Shown here piece by piece: positions 1 to 5,944 of a stretch of 6,686 bases of DNA. The stretch's first letter is position 1, and the number at the start of each line of letters is the position of its first letter. Source of the stretch: Pseudobdellovibrio sp. (GTDB lineage Bacteria > Bdellovibrionota > Bdellovibrionia > Bdellovibrionales > Bdellovibrionaceae). The DNA is taken from assembly GCA_025449725.1 (NCBI GenBank), contig JANWIU010000054.1, forward strand, positions 1-6,686. The letters are read 5' to 3'. Position numbers and translations under genes: made by a program. The notes below the pieces were generated by a model that saw only the letters and a list, made by a program, of their open reading frames with translations, was not told the origin of the DNA and did not search any database.

Positions 1-111
1 CGGCTTCTTCTTAACTGAATCTGAATTTTTTGAAGGCGCTTGAGGCGTCAACGGATCCATTGGAACTTCTTCTTCATTTTCGTTTTTTTCTGATTCTGTT
101 TGTTTACCCAT
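1..111 (-). CDS. N-terminal fragment of an unrecognised protein with a charged N-terminus (runs off the left edge)
   Basis: An open frame begins at an ATG at 111-109 and runs without a stop through 37 codons to base 1, so only the N-terminus is present. A strong Shine-Dalgarno AAGGAG (125-120) lies 8 bases upstream of the ATG, which is the main reason to accept it as a gene. The peptide starts MGKQTESEKNENEEEVP and continues with a Pro/Ser/Lys-rich stretch. It is very hydrophilic, has no signal peptide or membrane segment, and is probably disordered. Such tails often precede a folded domain, but none is visible and I do not recognise the family. It lies 77 bases downstream of the esterase gene on the same strand and could be its last operon partner or a separate unit. 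No convincing terminator lies between them. Confidence 0.7.
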   Translation of the reverse strand, partial: MGKQTESEKNENEEEVPMDPLTPQAPSKNSDSVKKKP

Positions 112-119
112 GCTTCACT

Positions 120-125
120 CTCCTT
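120..125 (-). promoter_or_regulatory. Shine-Dalgarno site of the left-edge gene
   Basis: The minus strand reads AAGGAG, a near-perfect match to the 16S anti-SD, 8 bases before the ATG at 111-109. It decides the start of the edge-truncated gene, which is otherwise too short to judge by length. Confidence 0.75.
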
Positions 126-188
126 TAGATATAAAGAGAAGAAGCATACCTCATGCCACTGCACTATTTCCGAATATACGATGCGTTT

Positions 189-1133
189 TTATTTTGTTAA
201 AAAATTCCAAATTATCTCAGCCGCATCAGGGCCTTTGATGTCTGCGTACTGACCCTTGCTGTGGGCCCCGCTCCACGCGTGCTTCATTCCAAATACCGTG
301 ACATTGCTGATCCATTCAGTTCCTGCTGAACTGCCGTAATTATCAATCTGATAGCGGTAACCATTGGGGACAAGTCCTGCCTTCGAAGTGATTACGGACA
401 ACGAATGAGTGCCGTTTTCGATTCCATCATCAAGCAAATCATGTATTTTAGTAAACTGAGTGGCCACACGCCCCGCGTTTACCGGATTCACAACGTTATC
501 TTCGCTTCCATGAACAATCACTACACGCCCCATCCGCGCCTGCGGGCCGCCGCATTTAATGGCCGCAAGTGCGCTTTCAGATAGATTCTGCGAAGATCCG
601 TTCTTCATGGCTTGCTGCGCTTCCGTATCCGTTGTGGCTGCGTGATATTCAACGCCGGAATGGACACCCACTCCGCTAAAAAGATCGGAATGGCACGCAA
701 AAACATTGGCAGCGGTAGCCGCACCGGCTGAAAGGCCCACAATAAATAACCTGTCACTATCAACATTATTTTCGCGGGCTAACTTAGTGGTTAACCCGGT
801 AATAATCGCGACCTCGCCACCGTTTCGCAATTGATTTTCCGGCTTGAACCAGTTCCAACATTTAAAGATGTTATTGGCAGAAGCCTGTTCCGGATAGACG
901 ACGATGAATCCGTATTTTTCTGCCAAGTCCGTAAAGCCGCTTTGCGCAGAAAATTCAAGGGCTGTTTGTGTACAACCATGAAGCGCCACCACCATAGGAC
1001 GTGGCTCTTGATTTAAATTGGCAGGAACATAAAAATAATAGTCCCGGCTTCCCGAAGAACTGGTGAATGTTCCTTTTTGTAAATTCGCTGCAAAAACGGA
1101 AGTTGAAAATAAAAAAAGTAAAAGTACCTTCAT
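189..1133 (-). CDS. Secreted PHB-depolymerase-family esterase (LpqC/feruloyl-esterase type)
   Basis: This 314-residue protein is an alpha/beta-hydrolase predicted to cleave ester bonds outside the cytoplasm. Residues 1-15 form a short Sec signal peptide with hydrophobic core LLLFLF and a likely cleavage site VFA-A. The mature protein shows the esterase_phb family layout: LHGCTQ (51-56, oxyanion-hole region), YPEQ (80-83), CWNWF (92-96), the nucleophile elbow GLSAG with Ser135, the acid region HGSEDNVVNP with probable Asp212, and GMKHAWSG with catalytic His285. The C-terminal GPDAAEIIWNFL is typical of these enzymes. Family members act on poly- or oligo-hydroxybutyrate, feruloyl or acetyl esters, and the substrate cannot be read from motifs. 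Cys54 and Cys92 could form a disulfide. The ATG directly abuts the TAA of the upstream transporter gene, so the two are almost certainly co-transcribed and probably translationally coupled. A weak AGG lies 5 bases before the start. Confidence 0.9.
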   Translation of the reverse strand: MKVLLLFLFSTSVFAANLQKGTFTSSSGSRDYYFYVPANLNQEPRPMVVALHGCTQTALEFSAQSGFTDLAEKYGFIVVYPEQASANNIFKCWNWFKPENQLRNGGEVAIITGLTTKLARENNVDSDRLFIVGLSAGAATAANVFACHSDLFSGVGVHSGVEYHAATTDTEAQQAMKNGSSQNLSESALAAIKCGGPQARMGRVVIVHGSEDNVVNPVNAGRVATQFTKIHDLLDDGIENGTHSLSVITSKAGLVPNGYRYQIDNYGSSAGTEWISNVTVFGMKHAWSGAHSKGQYADIKGPDAAEIIWNFLTK

Positions 1134-2366
1134 TTACGCCTGCGTGTCCTCTGTGTAATCGAGATCCTTCCCATAGGTCTCTTTTAAGATAGCCAAAGAA
1201 ATAAAGGCCAATCCGAATACCCCGGCTGCCATGAACAAAACACTTTGAATAATTGTGTAGTGAGTTTTTAGAACTAAAAACCCCGACGCAATCAATATTC
1301 CTGATCCACGCACAAAGTTAGGAACACTCGTTGCCACTGTTGAGCGAATATCAGTTCCGAATTGTTCTGCTGCCGTTGTAACAAGTACAGCCCAGTAACC
1401 TGCAGCAGTACCCAACAACAAACATAGAAACAAAATAAATTGCGGGCTTGCACCCGTTGATTGCGTGTAGGTAATAATTGTGCCAAGTGCGAGAAGTAAA
1501 AATAATGAAATCGCTTTTTTTCTGCTTTTTAATTTTTGCGATATCAGACCACTTGCCAAATCTCCTAAAGCCAGCCCAATCGAACCATAAATCAACGCAT
1601 CAGCTGCGGTAACAGGACCGGTCAACTTCAGAGAAGCCGTTACTTCAGGCGCTAACGTCAGCAATATCGCCGTAATAAAATAGATTGGCACTCCTACCAC
1701 TACCGAACTTAAGTATCTAAGGGCTCTCGCTGGTTGCAGCAACAGCAACAGATTGCCGCGCTTGATGTTTTTCTTCTGTAAATTTTTAAACATTTCAGAA
1801 TCAAAACTTCTAAAGCGTGCCGCCAGCAAAAGCAGACCTAATCCGCCACCAACAAGGTAAGCGTGATTCCATTCAAAATATTTTCCGACTAAGGCCGCAC
1901 TTAAGCTTCCCAACATTCCAAGCGTCGCCACCAACGTCGTTGCGTAACCGCGGTCTTCTTTGCTTAGTGATTCTGAAACCATTGTCACGGCCGCGCCCAG
2001 TTCTCCGGCCAAACCTACACCTGCTAAAAACCGCAAAACTTCATATTGTGTAATATCAGTCACGAAGGCGTTAAGAATATTCGCTGCTGAATACATAAAA
2101 ATAGAACTGTAAAGAACGATGTGACGGCCTTTTTTATCGCCGATGATTCCCCAAAGAAGCCCGCCAATCAGCATCCCGCCCATTTGGAAATTATAAAGCC
2201 TGACTCCGATATTAATAAGATCTTCCGTCGAAGTATAACCAAGCGCTTTAAGCGATGCGCTTCGAACCACACCAAAAAGAGTAATATCAAATAAATCTAC
2301 AAAATATCCCAGGGCCGCGATCATCACGGTGGGAGTCAGAATTCGCTTCAGCCGCGAGTCGCTCAT
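1134..2366 (-). CDS. Major facilitator superfamily transporter (sugar / aromatic-acid:H+ symporter-like)
   Basis: A 410-residue polytopic inner-membrane protein with about 12 hydrophobic segments, the usual MFS length. TM1 carries acidic residues (Asp24, Asp27 in YFVDLFD), as in the metabolite:H+ symporter branches. Loop 2-3 has a clear motif A, GIIGDKKGRH (73-82). TM4 has RFLAGVGLAGELG (112-124), matching the R-x3-G-x-G-x2-G-E signature. A hydrophilic linker (about 185-205, rich in Phe, Lys and Asn) separates the two six-helix halves. These features point to the general substrate-transporter branch (SP/AAHS/SHS-like) and proton-coupled uptake of a small organic solute, but not to a specific substrate. 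The downstream esterase gene starts on the base after this gene's stop, so the transporter may import a product of that hydrolase (inference). The ATG is chosen because GGAG sits 5 bases upstream; that site lies inside an inverted repeat. Confidence 0.88.
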   Translation of the reverse strand: MSDSRLKRILTPTVMIAALGYFVDLFDITLFGVVRSASLKALGYTSTEDLINIGVRLYNFQMGGMLIGGLLWGIIGDKKGRHIVLYSSIFMYSAANILNAFVTDITQYEVLRFLAGVGLAGELGAAVTMVSESLSKEDRGYATTLVATLGMLGSLSAALVGKYFEWNHAYLVGGGLGLLLLAARFRSFDSEMFKNLQKKNIKRGNLLLLLQPARALRYLSSVVVGVPIYFITAILLTLAPEVTASLKLTGPVTAADALIYGSIGLALGDLASGLISQKLKSRKKAISLFLLLALGTIITYTQSTGASPQFILFLCLLLGTAAGYWAVLVTTAAEQFGTDIRSTVATSVPNFVRGSGILIASGFLVLKTHYTIIQSVLFMAAGVFGLAFISLAILKETYGKDLDYTEDTQA

Positions 2367-2370
2367 AGTG

Positions 2371-2389
2371 TCTCCGTATTTTACGGAGA
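2371..2389 (-). promoter_or_regulatory. Inverted repeat containing the transporter's Shine-Dalgarno (RNA hairpin or operator)
   Basis: On the minus strand TCTCCGTA, a 3-base AAA loop, and TACGGAGA form a perfect 8-bp inverted repeat ending 4 bases before the transporter ATG. The 3' arm contains the GGAG ribosome-binding site and the 5' arm supplies a complementary CTCC, so in RNA the site would be sequestered. The repeat itself is seen directly. That it acts as an RNA thermometer or translational switch is inference. If transcription starts at the weak promoter candidate just upstream, the 5' arm would be only partly transcribed, and the repeat would better fit an operator overlapping the start site. 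Confidence 0.5.
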
Positions 2390-2417
2390 TAGTAGGTAAT
2401 AAACAGGGACGGGTCTA
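2389..2417 (-). promoter_or_regulatory. Weak sigma70-like promoter candidate for transporter-esterase
   Basis: The minus strand has TAGACC (2417-2412) and TACTAT (2394-2389) separated by exactly 17 bases, each matching 4 of 6 consensus positions. It lies in the 65-bp gap between the glsB-like gene and the transporter, with no clear terminator between those genes, so read-through from the small upstream gene is an alternative. The -10 overlaps the edge of the inverted repeat at 2371-2389. Confidence 0.3.
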
Positions 2418-2431
2418 GGAAGCGCCGCGCG

Positions 2432-2692
2432 TCACGAACTTACAGTTCGGTCGCCGGTTAAAAAGTTAACGATATGTAAAAAAAGTACAGCTCCCACGAC
2501 GGAAACAAATACATTACCCCAAAAACCGCGAAACGTAAGACCTACGAGATCAAAGATAAACTTGCCGATGAAAGCACCCACTGTTCCAATCACAACATCT
2601 CCGATTCCGCCGTACCCTCTTCCTTCAACAAAATTGGTCGCCAGCCACCCTGCAATAAGTCCGATCATTAAAAACAAAAAAACTTGAATCAT
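2432..2692 (-). CDS. GlsB/YeaQ/YmgE-family small membrane protein (transglycosylase-associated family)
   Basis: This 86-residue protein is nearly all hydrophobic, with three predicted membrane segments at about 2-20, 31-50 and 56-78. The glycine-rich pattern GLIAGWLA (11-18), GYGGIGDVVIGTVGAFIG (26-43) and late VVGAVLFL (65-72) is the hallmark of the GlsB/YeaQ/YmgE (Transgly_assoc) family. Members are small inner-membrane proteins often induced by stress or stationary phase, with no established biochemical activity. Length is typical. The ATG at 2692 has an excellent Shine-Dalgarno, AGAGGAG, 5 bases upstream. It is divergent from the DUF883 gene on the plus strand and 65 bases upstream of the MFS gene on its own strand, so it could be co-transcribed with the transporter, although the functions look unrelated. 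Confidence 0.88.
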   Translation of the reverse strand: MIQVFLFLMIGLIAGWLATNFVEGRGYGGIGDVVIGTVGAFIGKFIFDLVGLTFRGFWGNVFVSVVGAVLFLHIVNFLTGDRTVSS

Positions 2693-2876
2693 AGTTTCTC
2701 CTCTGGAAGTTCACGGGAGTTTGTTTTTATTTTCCTTCAGCCCCAATTTGTACAGAGCATAATACAGGCCACGGCTGATCAAAAATTTGGCGCAGCTCTT
2801 GCTATTTTAATGAACAGCTTAATCAGCTTAACTGCACCAAAGCTAACTAACCTTTTAAGAAAGAAAAGAGAAAAAA
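2693..2876. promoter_or_regulatory. Divergent intergenic control region between two small membrane-protein genes
   Basis: This 184-bp non-coding stretch must hold promoters for both divergent genes. The most promising element is at 2758-2764, which reads CATAAT on plus and TATTAT on minus, each one mismatch from the -10 consensus, so a shared or overlapping promoter is possible. The -35 candidates are poor on both strands (for example TTCAGC at 2736-2741 on plus, 16 bases upstream). That would suit a stationary-phase or activator-dependent promoter, but this is weak evidence. The 3' part (about 2852-2876) is purine-rich leader to the plus-strand gene. An open frame crossing this region has no recognisable product and overlaps both flanking genes. 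Confidence 0.35.
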
Positions 2877-3146
2877 ATGGAAACATCAATGAACAGCAGA
2901 TCCCAGAGTGTCCCATCTTCAGTGAATTCTTCAATAAATAGAGCTAAATCAACTTTAAACGAGGCTTCGTCTGAAGTTTCCGGTCAAGTTGGTGAATGGG
3001 CTACACAAATCCGGGATGTATCTTCTGAATATATTGAAGAAGGCCGTAAATTCGTGAGAGAGAATCCGGCGCAGGGTGCGGGAATTGCGGCAGCAGTAGG
3101 CGCAGTCATTGGATGCTTAGCTACCCTTGCGTTTTCCAGAGATTAG
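2877..3146 (+). CDS. ElaB/YqjD/DUF883-family membrane-anchored protein
   Basis: This 89-residue protein has a Ser/Asn-rich hydrophilic N-terminus (1-25), an amphipathic helix (about 26-60, probable coiled coil), and a C-terminal anchor. RKFVRENPAQGAG (57-69) followed by a Gly/Ala-rich helix (about 67-86) matches the conserved R-x-NP-x(2-3)-G-x-G-x-A-A-x-x-G end of the ElaB/YqjD/YgaM family. The E. coli members are tail-anchored inner-membrane proteins that bind ribosomes in stationary phase; a similar role here is inference from family. The start at 2877 is preceded only by a purine-rich tract (AAGAAAAGAG) rather than a canonical SD. A second in-frame ATG at 2889 is possible and would remove four residues. 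The gene is followed by a terminator, so it is monocistronic. Confidence 0.82.
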   Translation: METSMNSRSQSVPSSVNSSINRAKSTLNEASSEVSGQVGEWATQIRDVSSEYIEEGRKFVRENPAQGAGIAAAVGAVIGCLATLAFSRD

Positions 3147-3170
3147 AAAATTTATTTTAAAATTTTCGTA

Positions 3171-3208
3171 AAAAAAGAACGGAGGCCTGAGCCTCCGTTT
3201 CTTTTTCC
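3171..3208. terminator. Bidirectional rho-independent terminator
   Basis: AACGGAGGC (3178-3186), the tetraloop CTGA and GCCTCCGTT (3191-3199) form a perfect 9-bp GC-rich hairpin. On plus it is followed by a T-rich run (TTCTTTTT), and on minus by TTCTTTTTTTAC, so it can stop transcription from both sides. It lies 31 bases after the stop of the plus-strand DUF883 gene and 35 bases after the stop of the minus-strand wecB gene, which converge here. It therefore marks the 3' end of the nfr-type/wecB operon. Confidence 0.9.
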
Positions 3209-3234
3209 CCTCTGTACGAACTTCAAGCTTGGAA

Positions 3235-4446
3235 TTAGACCCAACTGTCAGAGATATTGTACTCTGGCGCGGCCTCAGAAAGAATATTCATAATCCGTTC
3301 TGATGATTTGCCGTCACCATAAGGATTCACCGGAATGCTTCCAGCCCAGTGCTGATCACTATCGATAAGACGGTAAGACTCTTCCACAATTTTATAGTAA
3401 TCGGTACCCACCAACTTTGAAAAGCCGGCATGCACTCCTTCAGGGCGCTCTGTTGTGCCGCGAAGAACCAGAATTTTTTTCGCGAAACTTGGCCCTTCTT
3501 CTTGCAAGCCTCCGGAGTCCGTCATTAAAAAACTACTATTCTTCATTGCATAAACCAAAGAAGGGTAATCCAGCGGATTAACTAAAAATATTTTTCCGCC
3601 TTTGCCGGTCGGCTTAATTTTATTCTCACCTGCCCAGTACACCGTTTTATCAAACTGCGATTGAAAGATTTCATTTACAATTGATTTTACATTTGGGTTC
3701 GGGTGCACCGGACACAAAATGTTGATAGGGCGTGATTTTACAATCGTTAAAAAAGCGCGAAGCACATCACGCAACGGATCCCCGAAGCTTTCGCGGCGGT
3801 GAACAGTCGAGAGAATAAATTTTTCTTCATTAAGGTAGTGAAATTCATCAGAAAATAATCTTTTAAGTTCCGGGGAATCCTCTGTTTTTTGTGCTACTAA
3901 GTTTAAGGTGTCAATTCCGGTATTTCCCGTAATTTCTATGTAAGAAGATTTATCGATTTTTTCTTTTCGAATGTTTTCTGCTGCCTCTTTCGTTGGGCAA
4001 AGATGGGCTTTGGCCACAAGTCCGATAGCTCTTCGGTTTAACTCTTCAGGAAAAGGGGCATTTAAATCATAAGTTCGAAGCCCGGCTTCCACGTGAGCCA
4101 CCGGCACCTTCTGATAAAACGCGGCCATGGCTGCTGCGTGAGCCGTTGTCGTATCTCCTTGTACAACGACCCAGTCAGGTTTCAAATTTTCAAGCACTGT
4201 GTTCATGCCATTCATAGTTTCCGAATGCATGTAGGACAGACCTTGATTAGACTTCATTAAACGGAAGTCAATATCGGGTTTAAAATCAAACATTTTGTAA
4301 AGGCTTTCAAGCATGTCTTTGTGTTGGCCCGTAGAACAAGCCACGGCTTTGATGTTTTTATTCTTTTTTGCCTCCAGAATTACCGGCAGCATTTTAATAA
4401 ACTCCGGTCTCGTTCCAAATACAAAAATGATTGTCTTTTTTTTCAT
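3235..4446 (-). CDS. wecB: UDP-N-acetylglucosamine 2-epimerase (non-hydrolysing)
   Basis: A cytoplasmic enzyme that interconverts UDP-GlcNAc and UDP-ManNAc, giving the ManNAc donor for surface polysaccharides. At 403 residues it is slightly longer than the usual 370-390. Family motifs appear in order: VFGTRPEFIKMLP (9-21), STGQHKDML (38-46), QGDTTTAHA (96-104, catalytic-type Asp98), HVEAGLRT (118-125, Glu120), PFPEELNRR (131-139, Glu134/135), TGNTGIDTL (173-181), TVHRRESFG (214-222, His216), CPVHPNPNV (245-253), DSGGLQEEGPS (310-320), TTERPEGV (331-338) and NPYGDGKSSERI (374-385). All expected active-site residues are present, so it should be functional. The E. coli nfrC mutation maps to wecB. 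Here the gene starts 15 bases after the NfrB-like glycosyltransferase stop, with a strong GGAAGGAAG Shine-Dalgarno in the gap, and is the last gene of the operon before a terminator. The context suggests it supplies UDP-ManNAc to that glycosyltransferase. Confidence 0.95.
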   Translation of the reverse strand: MKKKTIIFVFGTRPEFIKMLPVILEAKKNKNIKAVACSTGQHKDMLESLYKMFDFKPDIDFRLMKSNQGLSYMHSETMNGMNTVLENLKPDWVVVQGDTTTAHAAAMAAFYQKVPVAHVEAGLRTYDLNAPFPEELNRRAIGLVAKAHLCPTKEAAENIRKEKIDKSSYIEITGNTGIDTLNLVAQKTEDSPELKRLFSDEFHYLNEEKFILSTVHRRESFGDPLRDVLRAFLTIVKSRPINILCPVHPNPNVKSIVNEIFQSQFDKTVYWAGENKIKPTGKGGKIFLVNPLDYPSLVYAMKNSSFLMTDSGGLQEEGPSFAKKILVLRGTTERPEGVHAGFSKLVGTDYYKIVEESYRLIDSDQHWAGSIPVNPYGDGKSSERIMNILSEAAPEYNISDSWV

Positions 4447-4461
4447 TCTTTTCTTCCTTCC

Positions 4462-5931
4462 CTAAGTTGTTTGTACTTCAGTCGACTGTGTTGCCATTGC
4501 CGTTGCGGGCATTTCCTGTGCGACGGTATCGCCGAAGCCCACAGGAATAATGTGATCCGTCTTGGACCACTTTGGCAGTTCTCCGTTAATTTTAGAAACG
4601 GTCCATTTGTAAACCGCATTAAAAGTGGCTGCATTATTTATGAAATTTCCTAATAGCCATCTGACAGGAACAAGCGATGCCACATGTAAGCCATAGACTT
4701 CATTGACTAAGCCAATACGCTCTACTAGCCGTACTCCCGACAAAATTAAATTGGCCCACATCAGTTTGATAAACCAGGTATTAAAATAAAAAGAATCCAG
4801 CTCCGGCCAGTAGCCGGTTTCAAAAAATGCGCCCATAAAAAAAACCGTAAACACCAGCGATGAAACAAAAAGCGGAGCACACCATAAACCTTTTCGGTCG
4901 CGCCATAAAAAGTAGGATCCGAAAAATGTTTTCTTTTCTATCGGGTCTTGTTCAATTCCTTGCAGGCAAATTCCCATTGTCCAGCGGGTTTTCTGCTTAA
5001 CTGATGCCTTAATTTTTTGAGGAAAGAATTCCCTGGTTGCAATATAGTCTCGTATAACGCCGTTGGTTTTTTTATCATTATAGCAAAGGTATTCAGCTGC
5101 AAAATGGGATTTCACCCCCAGTTCATAACAAGTCATTCCTAAGAAGTAATCCTCGGTTAGCGTTTCTTCTTTCAGGAACTGGCCGTTCTGCAGCTCTAGA
5201 AGTTCTGCAACCAGTTTTTTACTAACGGCAGTGCCGACTCCCGCAGAAGGCACGCCTCCACTGCAGCGGTCTCGAACCAGCATGTTTTTAGTGTGCGAAT
5301 CCGTGAATTCATCAATGTAAATTCCTGCAGTCAACTCTTTCAACGGCGTAGGCAATGAAAATACCGGGATCTGAATAAAGTCATATCTTTCAGCGCGCAG
5401 ATTAATGAGTTTCAAAGCATATTTATGAATAATATCCTCTGCGTCGTGCGTGATGATCAAATCATAAGGTTCTTGATTAGGGTCATTGTTAACCGCAGAA
5501 ACGTAAGTCACCATTTCATTTATCATTTGCCCTTTTGAAGTGGGCCCGTCTTTGGTGTTGACGATAACTTTTACGTTAGGAAGTTTAGCTTCGGCCTTGC
5601 GCGCGGCCGCAAGTGTTTCGGTATCATTCGGATAGACACCAAGAAGAATTTGATAATTTTTATAATCAATATGTCTAACGTTACCAGTCACCATTCGTTC
5701 CAGCACTTCTGCCTCGTGCCAGTTGGCGATCAGAATTGCCATTCTCTTTTGAGGAAGCGTCTCCATGTAGCTGAATTCTGACTTAACCAATTGTTTTGGC
5801 TTTGCACCGGTGATCCAGGCCAGTAAGTCCACAAAAAAATCATCCAAAATAACTAAAAGGCAAAGGAATACCGTTCCCAACATCCACAGGTCATGAAGAC
5901 TTAAATCTATAATTTCATTAAACAACGTCAC
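4462..5931 (-). CDS. nfrB: NfrB-like inner-membrane family 2 glycosyltransferase, short form
   Basis: A membrane glycosyltransferase predicted to transfer a sugar from a nucleotide donor on the cytoplasmic face and pass glycan across the inner membrane. I place the start at GTG 5931, giving 489 residues, because GAGGGG lies 6 bases upstream and a longer frame would overlap the upstream gene by about 190 bases. An N-terminal membrane segment (about 14-40) precedes a GT-A domain with ILIANWHEAEVLERM (66-80), NTKDGPTSKGQMIN (125-138), the DxD-like THDAEDIIH (161-169), GGVPSAGVGTA (225-235), LTEDYFLG (258-265) and QKTRW (313-317, the QxxRW motif). More membrane helices follow (about 350-372, 385-402) and the family-typical VPVRWLLGNFINNAATF (421-437). 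This order is diagnostic of the NfrB branch. E. coli NfrB is about 745 residues and adds a C-terminal MshEN cyclic-di-GMP domain. This protein stops after a short Thr/Ala-rich tail and lacks it. Confidence 0.88.
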   Translation of the reverse strand: MTLFNEIIDLSLHDLWMLGTVFLCLLVILDDFFVDLLAWITGAKPKQLVKSEFSYMETLPQKRMAILIANWHEAEVLERMVTGNVRHIDYKNYQILLGVYPNDTETLAAARKAEAKLPNVKVIVNTKDGPTSKGQMINEMVTYVSAVNNDPNQEPYDLIITHDAEDIIHKYALKLINLRAERYDFIQIPVFSLPTPLKELTAGIYIDEFTDSHTKNMLVRDRCSGGVPSAGVGTAVSKKLVAELLELQNGQFLKEETLTEDYFLGMTCYELGVKSHFAAEYLCYNDKKTNGVIRDYIATREFFPQKIKASVKQKTRWTMGICLQGIEQDPIEKKTFFGSYFLWRDRKGLWCAPLFVSSLVFTVFFMGAFFETGYWPELDSFYFNTWFIKLMWANLILSGVRLVERIGLVNEVYGLHVASLVPVRWLLGNFINNAATFNAVYKWTVSKINGELPKWSKTDHIIPVGFGDTVAQEMPATAMATQSTEVQTT

Positions 5932-5944
5932 GTTGTTCCCCTCA
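5932..5944 (-). promoter_or_regulatory. Stop/Shine-Dalgarno overlap that sets the glycosyltransferase start
   Basis: On the minus strand the upstream stop TGA (5944-5942) runs directly into GGGG, making GAGGGG, followed by AACAAC and GTG at 5931. The 10-base gap with a Shine-Dalgarno embedded in the preceding stop supports the GTG start and translational coupling of the two genes. Confidence 0.75.

Noticed and set aside
112..188. Terminator or promoter between the esterase and the left-edge gene
   Set aside because: Only a 4-bp GCAT/ATGC repeat and AT-rich patches are visible. There is no stem with a T-run and no -35/-10 pair with acceptable spacing.
791..1016. Short open frames on both strands inside the esterase gene
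   Set aside because: They lie wholly within a coding region with clear hydrolase motifs, and their products are arginine-rich or low-complexity with no family signature.
1292..2053. Two short open frames inside the transporter gene (1292-1486 minus, 1817-2053 plus)
   Set aside because: Both are alternative-frame shadows of the transmembrane-coding sequence without ribosome-binding sites.
2684..2941. Plus-strand 85-codon open frame across the divergent intergenic region
   Set aside because: It overlaps the 5' ends of both well-supported flanking genes, has no Shine-Dalgarno and encodes nothing recognisable. The DUF883 gene in another frame explains its 3' part.
4321..4653. Open frames on both strands spanning the glycosyltransferase/epimerase junction
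   Set aside because: They cross the boundary of two strongly supported genes and have Cys/Arg-rich shadow compositions. The minus-strand one is an alternative frame of the glycosyltransferase end.
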